A stretch of DNA of 64,000 bases from Cohnella hashimotonis (GTDB lineage: Bacteria > Bacillota > Bacilli > Paenibacillales > Paenibacillaceae), in contig NZ_JAGRPV010000001.1 of assembly GCF_030014955.1 (NCBI RefSeq), forward strand, positions 2,232,001 to 2,296,000. Reading direction: 5' to 3'. Positions 52,394 through 60,580 of this stretch are shown here, in pieces. Below the pieces are notes generated by a model that was not told the origin of the DNA, did no database searches, and saw only the letters and a program-made list of their open reading frames with translations. A program made the translations under genes and the position numbers. The number at the start of each line of letters is the position of its first letter. Position 1 is the stretch's first letter.

Positions 52394-54706
52394 ATGGAGC
52401 TGCAAACGGCGCATGATAAAAATCAGCTTCGGCAGGCGGCCGCGGCGCTCGATAGCGCAGGAATTCGGGTTGCTTTCCTTTCCAACCAATTCGACGGTGC
52501 CATCCTCCAGGGCTTCAGCAGAGCCGACTGGCGGGGACCGGCCAACGAAATTGCAGGAACTACGCTGGACAGCGGCGTCGGCGGCGAATGGCTGATCCGG
52601 ACGAGCGGAACCGCCCTGGCCGGCCCGTACGGCGGGTTCACGTTCGGGACGGACTGGCTCCATTGCGGCACGTCGCGGCAAACGGCTGCCGAGGTCCGCT
52701 TTGAAATCGCGGCATGGTCGCCGTCGGCGTATGTGCTCGTCCCCGGCGCCGTTTATGGCGGCAACCGCTTCGAGGCGCGCAAGCTGGCGTATGCACCTTG
52801 CTGGACGTCGATCGAGGAGCAGGGGCCGAATGCGCCGGCGCTCGTCACGGATATCCCGAGGCTTGCGGCGGACGACGGGCCGTCGTCGCTCCATCTGCTG
52901 ACAGGCGATGCCGCGACGCCGGCCGTTGCCTATTACGATCCGGAACGCGGGAGAGGCTGTATCCTGCTTACGGAACAGCGCACCGTTTACGGCGAGACGT
53001 CCGTGCATATCGAGGAGTCGGCGGACCGCCGCTCGGCGGCGATTTCCTTTCGTGCGCCCGGGGTGCGCGAGGAGACGAAGTACGAGATGTGCACGACTGC
53101 GGCCGTATCCGGCGACAGAGGGGCCGATTATGCCAACGGCGACCGTCTCTCTATGAAGTTTCACGTTTTTCTGTTCGCTTGCGGCAGCGTGCGCCGTCTG
53201 TTCGCCGCGTTTGCTTCGGTGCGCGATTCGTTGACAGGCCGGCCGGAGCTGGTTGCCTCCCTCCCGTTCTCCGCTGCTTGGGCGATTCAGGAGGCCAAGT
53301 TCAACGCGATGAACTGGAACGGCCAGTACGGCTATTATGCAGTCGGTACCGTGGATGAAAAACACCAGGACTGGCAGCTCGGCTGGGTCGGAGGCGGTAT
53401 GTCAAGCTATGCGCTGCTGCTCGAAGGGAGCGCGGCATCGCGGGAGCGTGCGCTGCGTACGCTCGATTTTATTTTCGGCGGACAGACGGCTGCCGGCTTT
53501 TTTCCCGGCGTCTTCTACCGCGGACGTTGGTACGGCGACGAATTCGGGAGCGATCCGAACCGGGAGGCGCCGGAGCGATGGCATATCGTGCGCAAAAGCG
53601 CGGACACGCTTTATTTCGCGGCCAAGCACATGCTGGCGCTGGAGGCGATCCCTTACGGCCGTGCGGCGAGCGTGGCGTGGCTGCAGGGGCTGCGGCGTCT
53701 GGCCGACGCTTTTGTCCGTTTATGGGATGGATACGGGCAGTTCGGACAGTGGGTGAACCACGACACAGGCGAGCTGCTGGTCGGCGGATCGGCGGGCGGC
53801 GCGATGGCCGTCGGCGGCCTTGCATGGTGCGGGAGCGTACTGAACGATGAGCGATATGTTTCCGTTGCGCGGGAAGCGGGCGAATATTATTACAGGGGAT
53901 TCACGATGGCCGGCGTCACGACCGGCGGTCCGGGCGAGATTCTTCAATGTCCAGACAGCGAATCGGCCTTTGCGCTTCTCGAATCTTATATGGCGCTCTA
54001 CGAAACGACCGGCGACCGGCTGTGGATCGGTAGAGCGGAGGAAGCGGCCGATCAATGCCTGTCCTGGTGCGTATCGTACGATTTCGTTTTTCCGGCGACG
54101 TCGACGTTTGGCAAGCTGGGCATGCGCACTGCCGGGTCGGTCATCGCGAACGCGCAGAACAAGCACAGCTCGCCCGGCATCTGCACGCTGTCGGGAGACG
54201 CATTATTCAAGCTGTTCCGCGCAACGGGCCGCCGGCGCTACATGGATCAGTTGACGGAGACAGTGCGCAATATGAACCAATACTTATCCCGCTCGGACCG
54301 GCCGGTCATGGGGTGGGACGGCAAGGACATGCCGCCCGGCTATATGAGCGAGCGCGTCAACATGAGCGATTGGGAAGGCGCGAACCTTGTAGGCGAAGCG
54401 CTGCCGCTCTCGTGCTGGTGCGAGACGTCGAACATGCTGACGTATGCCGAGGTGCCGGGCATCTACGTTCAGCGCGACAAGGGGCTCGTATGGGCGCCCG
54501 ATCACGTGACGTGCGGATTAGAGACGACGGCGGACGGCGGCGCCGCGCTGCGCGTGACGAATCCGACGTCCTGGCCGGCTTCGGTGAAGCTTTTGTCGGA
54601 AACGTCCATAGAGGCGGCGCTGCCGCTGGGCGTTTGCGCGAGCGCCGTCTGGCCGCGCATTCGGCTTGCGCCGGGCGAGACGCGGGTCTTGCCGCTGACC
54701 GATTAG
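52394..54706 (+). CDS. six-hairpin-glycosidase-like protein of unknown specificity
   Basis: A 770-residue cytoplasmic protein. An N-terminal beta-rich part (about 1-270) is followed by what looks like an (alpha/alpha)6 barrel (about 290-700): WNGQYGYYAVGTVDEKHQDW, GGGMSSYALLLEG, TLDFIFGGQTAAGFFPGVFY, DTLYFAAKHMLALEAIPYGR, WDGYGQFGQWVNHDTGELL and SWCVSYDFVFPATSTFGKLG. Paired acidic residues in these loops could be catalytic, as in GH78/GH95/GH127-type folds, but I cannot place it in a named family. GAGGAG lies about 9 nt before ATG 52394. It is followed by a strong terminator and a membrane-bound AraC regulator. ACAGCTATGC is repeated in tandem at about 52299-52320 upstream. Confidence 0.7.
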   Translation: MELQTAHDKNQLRQAAAALDSAGIRVAFLSNQFDGAILQGFSRADWRGPANEIAGTTLDSGVGGEWLIRTSGTALAGPYGGFTFGTDWLHCGTSRQTAAEVRFEIAAWSPSAYVLVPGAVYGGNRFEARKLAYAPCWTSIEEQGPNAPALVTDIPRLAADDGPSSLHLLTGDAATPAVAYYDPERGRGCILLTEQRTVYGETSVHIEESADRRSAAISFRAPGVREETKYEMCTTAAVSGDRGADYANGDRLSMKFHVFLFACGSVRRLFAAFASVRDSLTGRPELVASLPFSAAWAIQEAKFNAMNWNGQYGYYAVGTVDEKHQDWQLGWVGGGMSSYALLLEGSAASRERALRTLDFIFGGQTAAGFFPGVFYRGRWYGDEFGSDPNREAPERWHIVRKSADTLYFAAKHMLALEAIPYGRAASVAWLQGLRRLADAFVRLWDGYGQFGQWVNHDTGELLVGGSAGGAMAVGGLAWCGSVLNDERYVSVAREAGEYYYRGFTMAGVTTGGPGEILQCPDSESAFALLESYMALYETTGDRLWIGRAEEAADQCLSWCVSYDFVFPATSTFGKLGMRTAGSVIANAQNKHSSPGICTLSGDALFKLFRATGRRRYMDQLTETVRNMNQYLSRSDRPVMGWDGKDMPPGYMSERVNMSDWEGANLVGEALPLSCWCETSNMLTYAEVPGIYVQRDKGLVWAPDHVTCGLETTADGGAALRVTNPTSWPASVKLLSETSIEAALPLGVCASAVWPRIRLAPGETRVLPLTD

Positions 54707-54801
54707 CGCGCGATTACCATCCGCTCGGTCGCAGGCAATCGGAATCCGCATGCTCGAACACCTCCTTCACTAACGCTTCATCTCGCAGCCGGCTTCCCGG
54801 C

Positions 54802-54838
54802 AGCCCCGGTCGCCGTAAGCGATCCGGGGCTATCTTTT
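54802..54838 (+). terminator. Rho-independent terminator
   Basis: AGCCCCGG (54802-54809) pairs with CCGGGGCT (54824-54831), with inner TCGC/GCGA, followed by ATCTTTTT. Confidence 0.9.
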
Positions 54839-54975
54839 TACCCGTCAAATCCGATTTATTACCGACGATTCCGCGCTGGAGCAGCAATTCGAACATTGTA
54901 CAGTAGAGCGTCCTGCCGCCGTATGAGATGCTGTTATCGCTGACACGCACTCGTTTCCGGTGGGAGGATAACGTC

Positions 54976-57327
54976 ATGAAGATGCTGCAAGCCTACAAAT
55001 CCAAAAAGTACCTGACGCGTATGCTAATGTCGGTCAGCGTGCTGATGATCGCCGTGCTCGTCTTCGCCTCGCTGGCGCTGCAGTACAATGCCGAGCGGAG
55101 CTCGGTCCGCATGCAGCAGGATTCTTCCCGCAAGGTCATGAACCAGATCCAGTACAACGTCTCCTACATGACGGAGGCGCTCAACAATCTGGCCGTATCG
55201 CTTTTTATGGATCCGAATATTTCGCCTTTGTTTACATTGCCGAGCTACGACGAGATGACCGTCATCCGTTCGATGAACTCGCTCAAGCAGGCGTATTTGT
55301 CTTCGTCTTTTCTTCATTCGATCCTCGTCTACAATGGCTACGACGATCAAGTCTATCCGGTCGGACAGCTTAGCTTGAACAAGCCGGACGCCGCGATGGC
55401 GGATGGACTCGTATCCCTGCTGAAGCGCGAAGAAAAGCTGCCTCGCATGAAGCTGCTGCCCATGAATTTTAGCGGCAACGCGGAAAAAATCGATTTTTTC
55501 TCGATCGTCCTCTATCAGAATTTCGGCGCCGTTCGCAGCGGACGGGAGAGTGCGCTCGTGGTCAATATCAAGCCGGAATGGCTGTACGACAACCTGCAAT
55601 CGGTAAACGTGTTCGACGATCCCGCGCGATCGGGCCTTTACATGCTTGACGCGTCAGGCGACGTGATCATGTCGGGCGGAGGCGCGGCGATGGCCGACAT
55701 GAAGCGGTTGGACGAAGCGTTGGCGCGGCGGGCGTATGCCGGCATGGCGTCCTTCGGCTCCTTCACGGGCAAGCTCGGCGGCTCGACGAAACAGCTCGTC
55801 ACCTATATGAGCATGAAGGACACGGATTGGAAAATCGTCAGCGTGCAGCCCTACAGCGTCGTTACAGGGAGCATCCGCGAGATGCGCGCGACTTCGGTGG
55901 TCGTCATCGCGGTCGTGCTGTTGTTGGGCGTTCTGCTGACCTTCCTCATCGCTCACAAGCTGTACCGGCCGATCGAGCGGATGTTCAGCCAGATCGGAAT
56001 CAAACCGGGCGAAGCGCAAGGGAGCGATGCCGGCGCTCGGCAGGACGACGAGTTTTCGACGGTAGCGACCGTGTACAGCTCGATGCTGGAGAAGCTGCAT
56101 TGGGCGTCGAGCGAGCAGGACAAGCAGAAGCGGATCGTGCGCAACTATCATCTTCGCACGCTGGTCGCCAACAGCCCGTCGCTGTCGCGCGAGGAATTTC
56201 AGGACAACATCGCCTTGAACGGTCTGGACATCGATCCGGCGGGTCCCTATCGTCTGGTAGTCGTCAAGGTGGACGGCTTCGCCGAATATGAACGGTCGAC
56301 GACGCCCGGCCAGCGTGCGCTCCATACGTTTGCGGTCGGCAATATCGCCGAGGAGATTATGCGGCCCGGTCCTTATCGCTGCGAGATTGCGGACATGCGC
56401 GGCGACCACGTGGCGATGCTCGTAAGCCCCGCCGGCGAAGGCGCGGATACCGAGACGCTGACTCGGCTGCTGCGCCGCGTTCAGGAGGTTGTCGGCAGTT
56501 ATTACAGACTGTCCTTGTCGCTGACGGTCAGCGGCAGTTGCGACAGCCACGTCGGCATCACCGAGCGTTATGGCGAGGCGATCCGGCTGTCCCGGTACAA
56601 GCTGTTGTTCGGCCATCGTGCCATTCTGACACCGGAGGCGGTCGGCGAGCGGACGAGGAAGACGGAGTACGACGCTCCCGCGGAAGCGGAAAAGAAGCTC
56701 GTCGAGAGCATCCGCGCCAACCGTCCCGAAGATAGCGCGAATGCTGCGGACGCGATCGTACAAGGGCTCGCATCCTGCCATTTTGACCATATCGTTCATG
56801 GCATCCTGCATCTTGTCGACCTGCTGAAATCCGCCGTTCGGGACCTCAACCGCAATCGTCTCGTCTCGCTGCCTATCGATCTGAGTTCGCTCAGCAAGGA
56901 GGCGCTTGAGAAGGAAACGATGGAGGAGGTGCGCGAGCTGATCGGCGCCGCCATCCGCGAGATCCACGATAAGCTGTCCCGCACGGACGCTGACAAGAAT
57001 GCCGCCTTGACCGACGCCATCAAAGAAATGATCGAGATCAACTATAAAGACAGCAATCTGAGCCTTCAGGGCATCGCGGCGATGCTGCACCTGACGCCGG
57101 CTTATGTGGGGCGTATTTTTAAGACGAGCGAGTTCGTGTCGGTGGGGGAGTATATGAACGAAGTGCGTCTGCGGCATGCGCAGGCGTATCTGGAGACGAA
57201 GGGCTTCAGCATCAAGGAAGTCATGGAATTGGTCGGATACGTGAACGAGAGTACCTTCTTCAAGCTGTTCAAAAAGACGTTCGGCGTGACGCCGAAGGAG
57301 TATCGGTTAAAGAAGGTACTGGAGTAG
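54976..57327 (+). CDS. membrane-bound AraC family regulator with extracytoplasmic sensor
   Basis: A 783-residue one-component regulator. TM1 about 15-36 (MLMSVSVLMIAVLVFASLAL), an extracytoplasmic Cache-like sensor (about 37-300), TM2 about 304-326 (TSVVVIAVVLLLGVLLTFLI), a long cytoplasmic linker, and a C-terminal AraC HTH (about 685-780; SLQGIAAMLHLTPAYVGRIF, SIKEVMELVGYVNESTFFKL, FGVTPKEYRLKK). This layout is common in Paenibacillus next to polysaccharide genes and joins sensing and DNA binding in one chain. GGGAGG lies 8 nt before ATG 54976. The obvious target is the glycosidase-like gene upstream or the LplABC-like transporter downstream; neither is shown. Confidence 0.88.
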   Translation: MKMLQAYKSKKYLTRMLMSVSVLMIAVLVFASLALQYNAERSSVRMQQDSSRKVMNQIQYNVSYMTEALNNLAVSLFMDPNISPLFTLPSYDEMTVIRSMNSLKQAYLSSSFLHSILVYNGYDDQVYPVGQLSLNKPDAAMADGLVSLLKREEKLPRMKLLPMNFSGNAEKIDFFSIVLYQNFGAVRSGRESALVVNIKPEWLYDNLQSVNVFDDPARSGLYMLDASGDVIMSGGGAAMADMKRLDEALARRAYAGMASFGSFTGKLGGSTKQLVTYMSMKDTDWKIVSVQPYSVVTGSIREMRATSVVVIAVVLLLGVLLTFLIAHKLYRPIERMFSQIGIKPGEAQGSDAGARQDDEFSTVATVYSSMLEKLHWASSEQDKQKRIVRNYHLRTLVANSPSLSREEFQDNIALNGLDIDPAGPYRLVVVKVDGFAEYERSTTPGQRALHTFAVGNIAEEIMRPGPYRCEIADMRGDHVAMLVSPAGEGADTETLTRLLRRVQEVVGSYYRLSLSLTVSGSCDSHVGITERYGEAIRLSRYKLLFGHRAILTPEAVGERTRKTEYDAPAEAEKKLVESIRANRPEDSANAADAIVQGLASCHFDHIVHGILHLVDLLKSAVRDLNRNRLVSLPIDLSSLSKEALEKETMEEVRELIGAAIREIHDKLSRTDADKNAALTDAIKEMIEINYKDSNLSLQGIAAMLHLTPAYVGRIFKTSEFVSVGEYMNEVRLRHAQAYLETKGFSIKEVMELVGYVNESTFFKLFKKTFGVTPKEYRLKKVLE

Positions 57328-57388
57328 GGGGGGGAGGGGGCAGACGGTTTGGCTTTTGGAGGCTTGCTCCCTGTCAAGCTGCACTAAG

Positions 57389-57426
57389 CCTGGTGAAGGC
57401 GGATCGCCTGCACCAGGAGAGGCGAT
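57389..57426. repeat. hairpin, single divergent copy of the 51-bp array element
   Basis: CCTGGTG-aa-GGCG (57389-57401) can pair with CGCC-tg-CACCAGG (57405-57417). Overlapping it, ATCGCCT (57403-57409) pairs with AGGCGAT (57420-57426) as the ends of a 24-nt palindrome with the same length and the same 7-base arms as each hairpin of the array at 59841-60476. It is followed by TTGGTGTAACTGG, comparable to TTGAGAAGTCTGG in the array. Confidence 0.55.
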
Positions 57427-57452
57427 TGGTGTAACTGGCCGATATTAATTTC

Positions 57453-57478
57453 TTGTAAAAAAATTTAATTATAAGTAT
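57453..57478 (+). promoter_or_regulatory. promoter split by the IS element
   Basis: TTGTAA (57453-57458), a 17-bp spacer and then TAT at 57476-57478. The missing GAT of a TATGAT -10 box lies directly after the right-hand target duplication (58999-59001). Joining the flanks without the IS and one duplication copy gives TTGTAA-N17-TATGAT facing the gene at 59094. Confidence 0.6.
57472..57478. repeat. 7-bp target site duplication, left copy
   Basis: TAAGTAT directly before the left terminal repeat; the identical TAAGTAT at 58992-58998 directly follows the right one. Confidence 0.85.
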
Positions 57479-58991
57479 CTCAACTTTCGCAGAGCAAAAA
57501 TCATCTTAAGTGCAGGTCGTTGTAAGCTCGCGAGGCGATCAGGTATTGGGCTTGTAAATAGAAAAACACCGCTCCGTTTGATAAAGTGAGAGTGTCGAGC
57601 AATCACTTCAACCGAAGAGGTGTCTACCCTTATGATAGCCCAACCCTCCAATTTGAATCAACTGCCTAACGAACTAAAACCGACGTTTCAAGAATTGAAA
57701 GTCATGCAGCATTTACAGCAAGCTGGATTTCGCAAACGCTTTGGCTTTAGCTGCGCCCAATTGTTTCAACTCGTCTTCGTTCTGTTGTTTCATCAGAAAA
57801 ACTGGTTTCGTCTGCTGGAGAGCCGCAAAGATGATTCCATGCCCGGCAAAGATGCGGTTTATCGCTTTCTCAATCATACCGGCCTTGCATGGCGCCGGTT
57901 TTTGACCTCGCTTAGTGTCGCCACCGTAAAGAAGGTGGACGCGCTGACGTCTGCGGATCGGGATGCCGTCTTCATCGTCGACGATTCGATGTTCGAACGC
58001 AATCGCAGCAAAGCCGTTGAGTTGCTCGCCCGGTTCAAAGATCATGCGACAGGTGCGTACTACAAAGGTTTCCGCATGCTAACGATGGGGTGGTCGGACG
58101 GCCACACGTTCTTACCCGTGGATTTTGCATTGCTCAGTTCAAGCAAGTCGGCGATCACCGGCATGAATGAGTCCGTCGACAAACGGTCGCACGGCTACAA
58201 GCGTCGGCAGGAAGCGCTTCTGTCGGCTCCGCAAGTCGTTGCGTCCATGCTGGACCGCGTCTTGGCGGCCGGAGCAACCGCCTCTTATGTCTTGATGGAC
58301 AGTTGGTTCACGCATGCGCCGCTCATTCGCGAAATCGTCTCCCGTGGACTTGATGTGATTGGCATGGTCAAGAACGACAACAAACGATTCCTTATGCAAG
58401 GCCAGAAGTTGTCGCTTAAAGAGCTTTACTCAGTCGCCACGCCTGTAGCGAGCAAGAAACGCAGCATTCTCCGCTCGATCCGAACGGTGCTGGCTTGCGG
58501 CACGCCAGTGCATGTGGTATTCGTTCGCAACCGCTCGAAGAAGAATGATTGGCTCGCCGTTCTAACGACAGACCTAGCGCTCTGTGTAGAGGACGTCATC
58601 CGAATTTACGCGATCCGCTGGGACATCGAGGTCTTCTTCAAATGCACCAAGTCACTGCTACGTTTGCAAAAGGAATTCCAAGGCCGCTCTTATGATTTGC
58701 TGATCAGCCACACCACAATTGTCTTTTCGCGTTACCTGCTACTGGCTTGGCAGCATCGACAGAGTACAGATGCACGCACGTTCGGCGGTTTGTTTTATGT
58801 GCTGTGCGACGAAGTCGGCACGCTGGATTGGACAGTCGCCTTGCAACAACTGCTTGATCTGATCAGCGAAATCGCCACGAAAGCAGGAAAGAAGCTGGGG
58901 GCTTTGATTCAGCGTCAACTCCAGCAATGGATTGCCAGTTTGCCCAGTTACATCAGGGCTTGTTTGCCGATTTCATGCTGCGAAAGTTGAG
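57479..58991 (+). mobile_element. IS4-family insertion sequence, 1513 bp, complete
   Basis: The ends carry identical 14-bp inverted repeats, CTCAACTTTCGCAG (57479-57492) and its complement (58978-58991), flanked by a 7-bp direct repeat TAAGTAT. One intact transposase gene fills it. Intact ends, target duplication and gene suggest a recent insertion that may still be active. Confidence 0.92.
57632..58990 (+). CDS. IS4-family transposase
   Basis: A 452-residue DDE transposase. Catalytic acids: Asp in DAVFIVDDSMFERN, Asp in YVLMDSWFTHAPL, and Glu within the YREK motif YAIRWDIEVFFKCTK (Y-2-R-3-E-6-K), the IS4 hallmark. AAGAGGTG precedes ATG 57632; the frame from 57620 has no better site. The stop codon TGA (58988-58990) lies inside the right terminal repeat. 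Codon use appears less GC-biased than in the neighbours. Confidence 0.95.
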   Translation: MIAQPSNLNQLPNELKPTFQELKVMQHLQQAGFRKRFGFSCAQLFQLVFVLLFHQKNWFRLLESRKDDSMPGKDAVYRFLNHTGLAWRRFLTSLSVATVKKVDALTSADRDAVFIVDDSMFERNRSKAVELLARFKDHATGAYYKGFRMLTMGWSDGHTFLPVDFALLSSSKSAITGMNESVDKRSHGYKRRQEALLSAPQVVASMLDRVLAAGATASYVLMDSWFTHAPLIREIVSRGLDVIGMVKNDNKRFLMQGQKLSLKELYSVATPVASKKRSILRSIRTVLACGTPVHVVFVRNRSKKNDWLAVLTTDLALCVEDVIRIYAIRWDIEVFFKCTKSLLRLQKEFQGRSYDLLISHTTIVFSRYLLLAWQHRQSTDARTFGGLFYVLCDEVGTLDWTVALQQLLDLISEIATKAGKKLGALIQRQLQQWIASLPSYIRACLPISCCES

Positions 58992-58998
58992 TAAGTAT
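58992..58998. repeat. 7-bp target site duplication, right copy
   Basis: TAAGTAT, identical to 57472-57478. Confidence 0.85.
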
Positions 58999-59030
58999 GA
59001 TTACATTACAAATATCGCTGCCTGAAGCAC

Positions 59031-59070
59031 AGGCCGTTCTATCCGAATCAATTCGGAGGAGCGGCCTTTT
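59031..59070 (+). terminator. terminator-like hairpin in the leader of the nuclease-like gene
   Basis: Outer arms AGGCCG (59031-59036) and CGGCCT (59062-59067), inner arms TCCGAAT/ATTCGGA (59042-59057), then TTTTCTATTTTC. It lies between the (split) promoter and the ribosome binding site AAGGAGG (59080-59086), so it either ends readthrough from upstream or attenuates the gene. Confidence 0.75.
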
Positions 59071-59093
59071 CTATTTTCTAAGGAGGTTAATAA

Positions 59094-59777
59094 ATGTCCG
59101 ATATGTTGTTTCAAAAAGCTTACGATGAATGGATGTCTCGCGTTATTCGCCATAGTCAGGGTGAAAGGAAAAGAAGATTGATGGAGATGGATTCGTACAA
59201 CGAGCAACTGTTGCTTAAAAATCTTTGGTGGCCGGCGCTTGGCAGCTTCGATCATCTTCATCCGGAGTGGGAAGTTTCAGACTTTAAGGACGGACAACGG
59301 TTTGTCGATTTCGCATACATGCCTTTCGGGCTGCATCGGGGTCTGATTTTGGAAGCTGATGCCTACGGGACGCATTTACGCGACGTGAGCCGATTCAGGT
59401 TCGGCGATAACCTTGAGAGGCAAAATCATTTGCTTATGGACGGCTGGCACATGCTTCGCTTCTCGAGAGACGATTTGTTGGAAAAGCCGAAGCGCTGTCA
59501 ACAGACGTTGTTGGCGGCACTATCGGCGTGGGCGTACGGGGCGGGATCGGAAGCGCCACAGCTCACGTTGTATGAGAGAGCTATTCTTCATTGGATTGGA
59601 AGACATAACAGTGAAATTAAACCGGTAGAAATAATGGCTGCTTTGAAAATCGGTTTTACGCAAGCTAGCGTGAATCTGCAATCGCTGGAATCCAAAGGTT
59701 ATTTAAGGTCAACGCGATCCGCGCAAGGGAAAGCGATGAGTTACTTGGTGCTGCCAAAAACGCAGCGGATTAACTGA
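59094..59777 (+). CDS. PD-(D/E)XK (DUF559/Vsr-like) protein with C-terminal winged helix
   Basis: A 227-residue cytoplasmic protein. Residues about 55-145 have the layout of small DUF559/Vsr-type endonucleases: HPEWEVSDFKDGQRFVDFAY (Asp72), LILEADAYGTH (Glu87, Asp89, His94), then RFRFGDNLERQN and GWHMLRFSRDDLLEKP, where the family has a D-x-x-R-x-x-x-L turn and an R-F strand. Lys of PD-(D/E)XK is not kept as such; Glu87-x-Asp89 stands in its place, as in many DUF559 proteins. Residues about 155-222 look like a MarR-like winged helix (LYERAILHWIGRHNSEIKPV, ASVNLQSLESKGYLRSTRS). AAGGAGG lies 7 nt before ATG 59094. It stands alone between the IS and the hairpin array. Whether it cuts DNA or only binds it cannot be told. 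Confidence 0.7.
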   Translation: MSDMLFQKAYDEWMSRVIRHSQGERKRRLMEMDSYNEQLLLKNLWWPALGSFDHLHPEWEVSDFKDGQRFVDFAYMPFGLHRGLILEADAYGTHLRDVSRFRFGDNLERQNHLLMDGWHMLRFSRDDLLEKPKRCQQTLLAALSAWAYGAGSEAPQLTLYERAILHWIGRHNSEIKPVEIMAALKIGFTQASVNLQSLESKGYLRSTRSAQGKAMSYLVLPKTQRIN

Positions 59778-59840
59778 CATTTGCGCTTCGTCTCCTTGTC
59801 AGTAGCATGCGAATGGGGAATCAAGCCCGCGAGAAAGCTG

Positions 59841-60476
59841 ATCGCCTTCTCAATAGAAGGCGATTGAGGATTCTGGGCTGCGAGCAAGCCGATCGCCTTC
59901 TCAATAGAAGGCGATTGAGAAGTTTGGGCTGCGATCAAGCCGATCGCCTTCTCAATAGAAGGCGATTGAGAAGTTTGGGCTGCGAGCAAGCCGATCGCCT
60001 TCTCAATAGAAGGCGACGGAGTATTTAGGGCAGTGAGCAACCTGATCGCCTTCTCAATAGAAGGCGATTGAGAAGTCTGGACTGCGAGCAAGCCGATCGC
60101 CTTCTCAATAGAAGGCGATTGAGAAGTCTGGGCTGCGAGCAAGCCGATCGCCTTCTCAATAGAAGGCGATTGAGAAGTCTGGGCTGCGAGCAAGCCGATC
60201 GCCTTCTCAATAGAAGGCGATTGAGAAGTTTGGGCTGCGAGCAAGCCGATCGCCTTCTCAATAGAAGGCGATGGAGTATTCTGGGCTACGAGCAAGCCGA
60301 TCACCTTCTCAATAGAAGGCGATTGAGAAGTCTGGGCTGCGAGCAAGCCGATCGCCTTCTCAATAGAAGGCGATTGAGAAGTCTGGGCTGCGAGCAAGCC
60401 GATCGCTTTCTCAATAGAAGGCGATTGAGAAGTCTGGGCTGCGAGCAAGCCGATCGCCTTCTCAATAGAAGGCGAT
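59841..60476. repeat. 51-bp tandem array of 13 hairpins
   Basis: Thirteen copies of a 24-nt hairpin (arms ATCGCCTTCT and AGAAGGCGAT, loop CAAT) start at 59841, 59892, 59943, 59994, 60045, 60096, 60147, 60198, 60249, 60300, 60351, 60402 and 60453, always 51 bp apart. The 27-nt stretches between them are also alike (TGAGAAGTCTGGGCTGCGAG then CAAGCCG). Arm changes occur at 60300 (ATCACC), 60402 (ATCGCT) and 60017 (GAC). CTTCTCAAT in each unit can instead pair with the later ATTGAGAAG, so two folds exclude each other; GGCT/AGCC forms a small second stem in the spacer. The array starts 63 bp after the nuclease-like gene and lies between convergent genes. Confidence 0.97.
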
Positions 60477-60503
60477 GGTGGACCTTGCTCGAGTCAAGCC
60501 GGA

Positions 60504-60536
60504 CGCAAACAAGCGACCGTCCTCCTGGACGGCCGC
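60504..60536 (-). terminator. terminator of the LplABC-like operon
   Basis: On the - strand GCGGCCGTCC (60527-60536) pairs with GGACGGTCGC (60513-60522; one mismatch) around AGGA, followed by TTGTTTG. It lies 45 bp past the binding-protein stop and separates that operon from the array. Confidence 0.7.
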
Positions 60537-60580
60537 TCGCGCGCTTCGGTTAGCGTGTTATCGTTCTCTGTCTCTTGTCG

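Noticed and set aside
59741..60448. Protein of twelve 17-residue repeats on the - strand
   Set aside because: The period is 51 bp, so any frame stays open through it; there is no ribosome binding site, the frame begins at a TTG inside the array, and changes between units alter amino acids freely.
59841..60476. CRISPR array
   Set aside because: The regular 51-bp period suggested it, but the 27-nt stretches between hairpins are nearly identical to each other rather than unique, and no cas gene is present.
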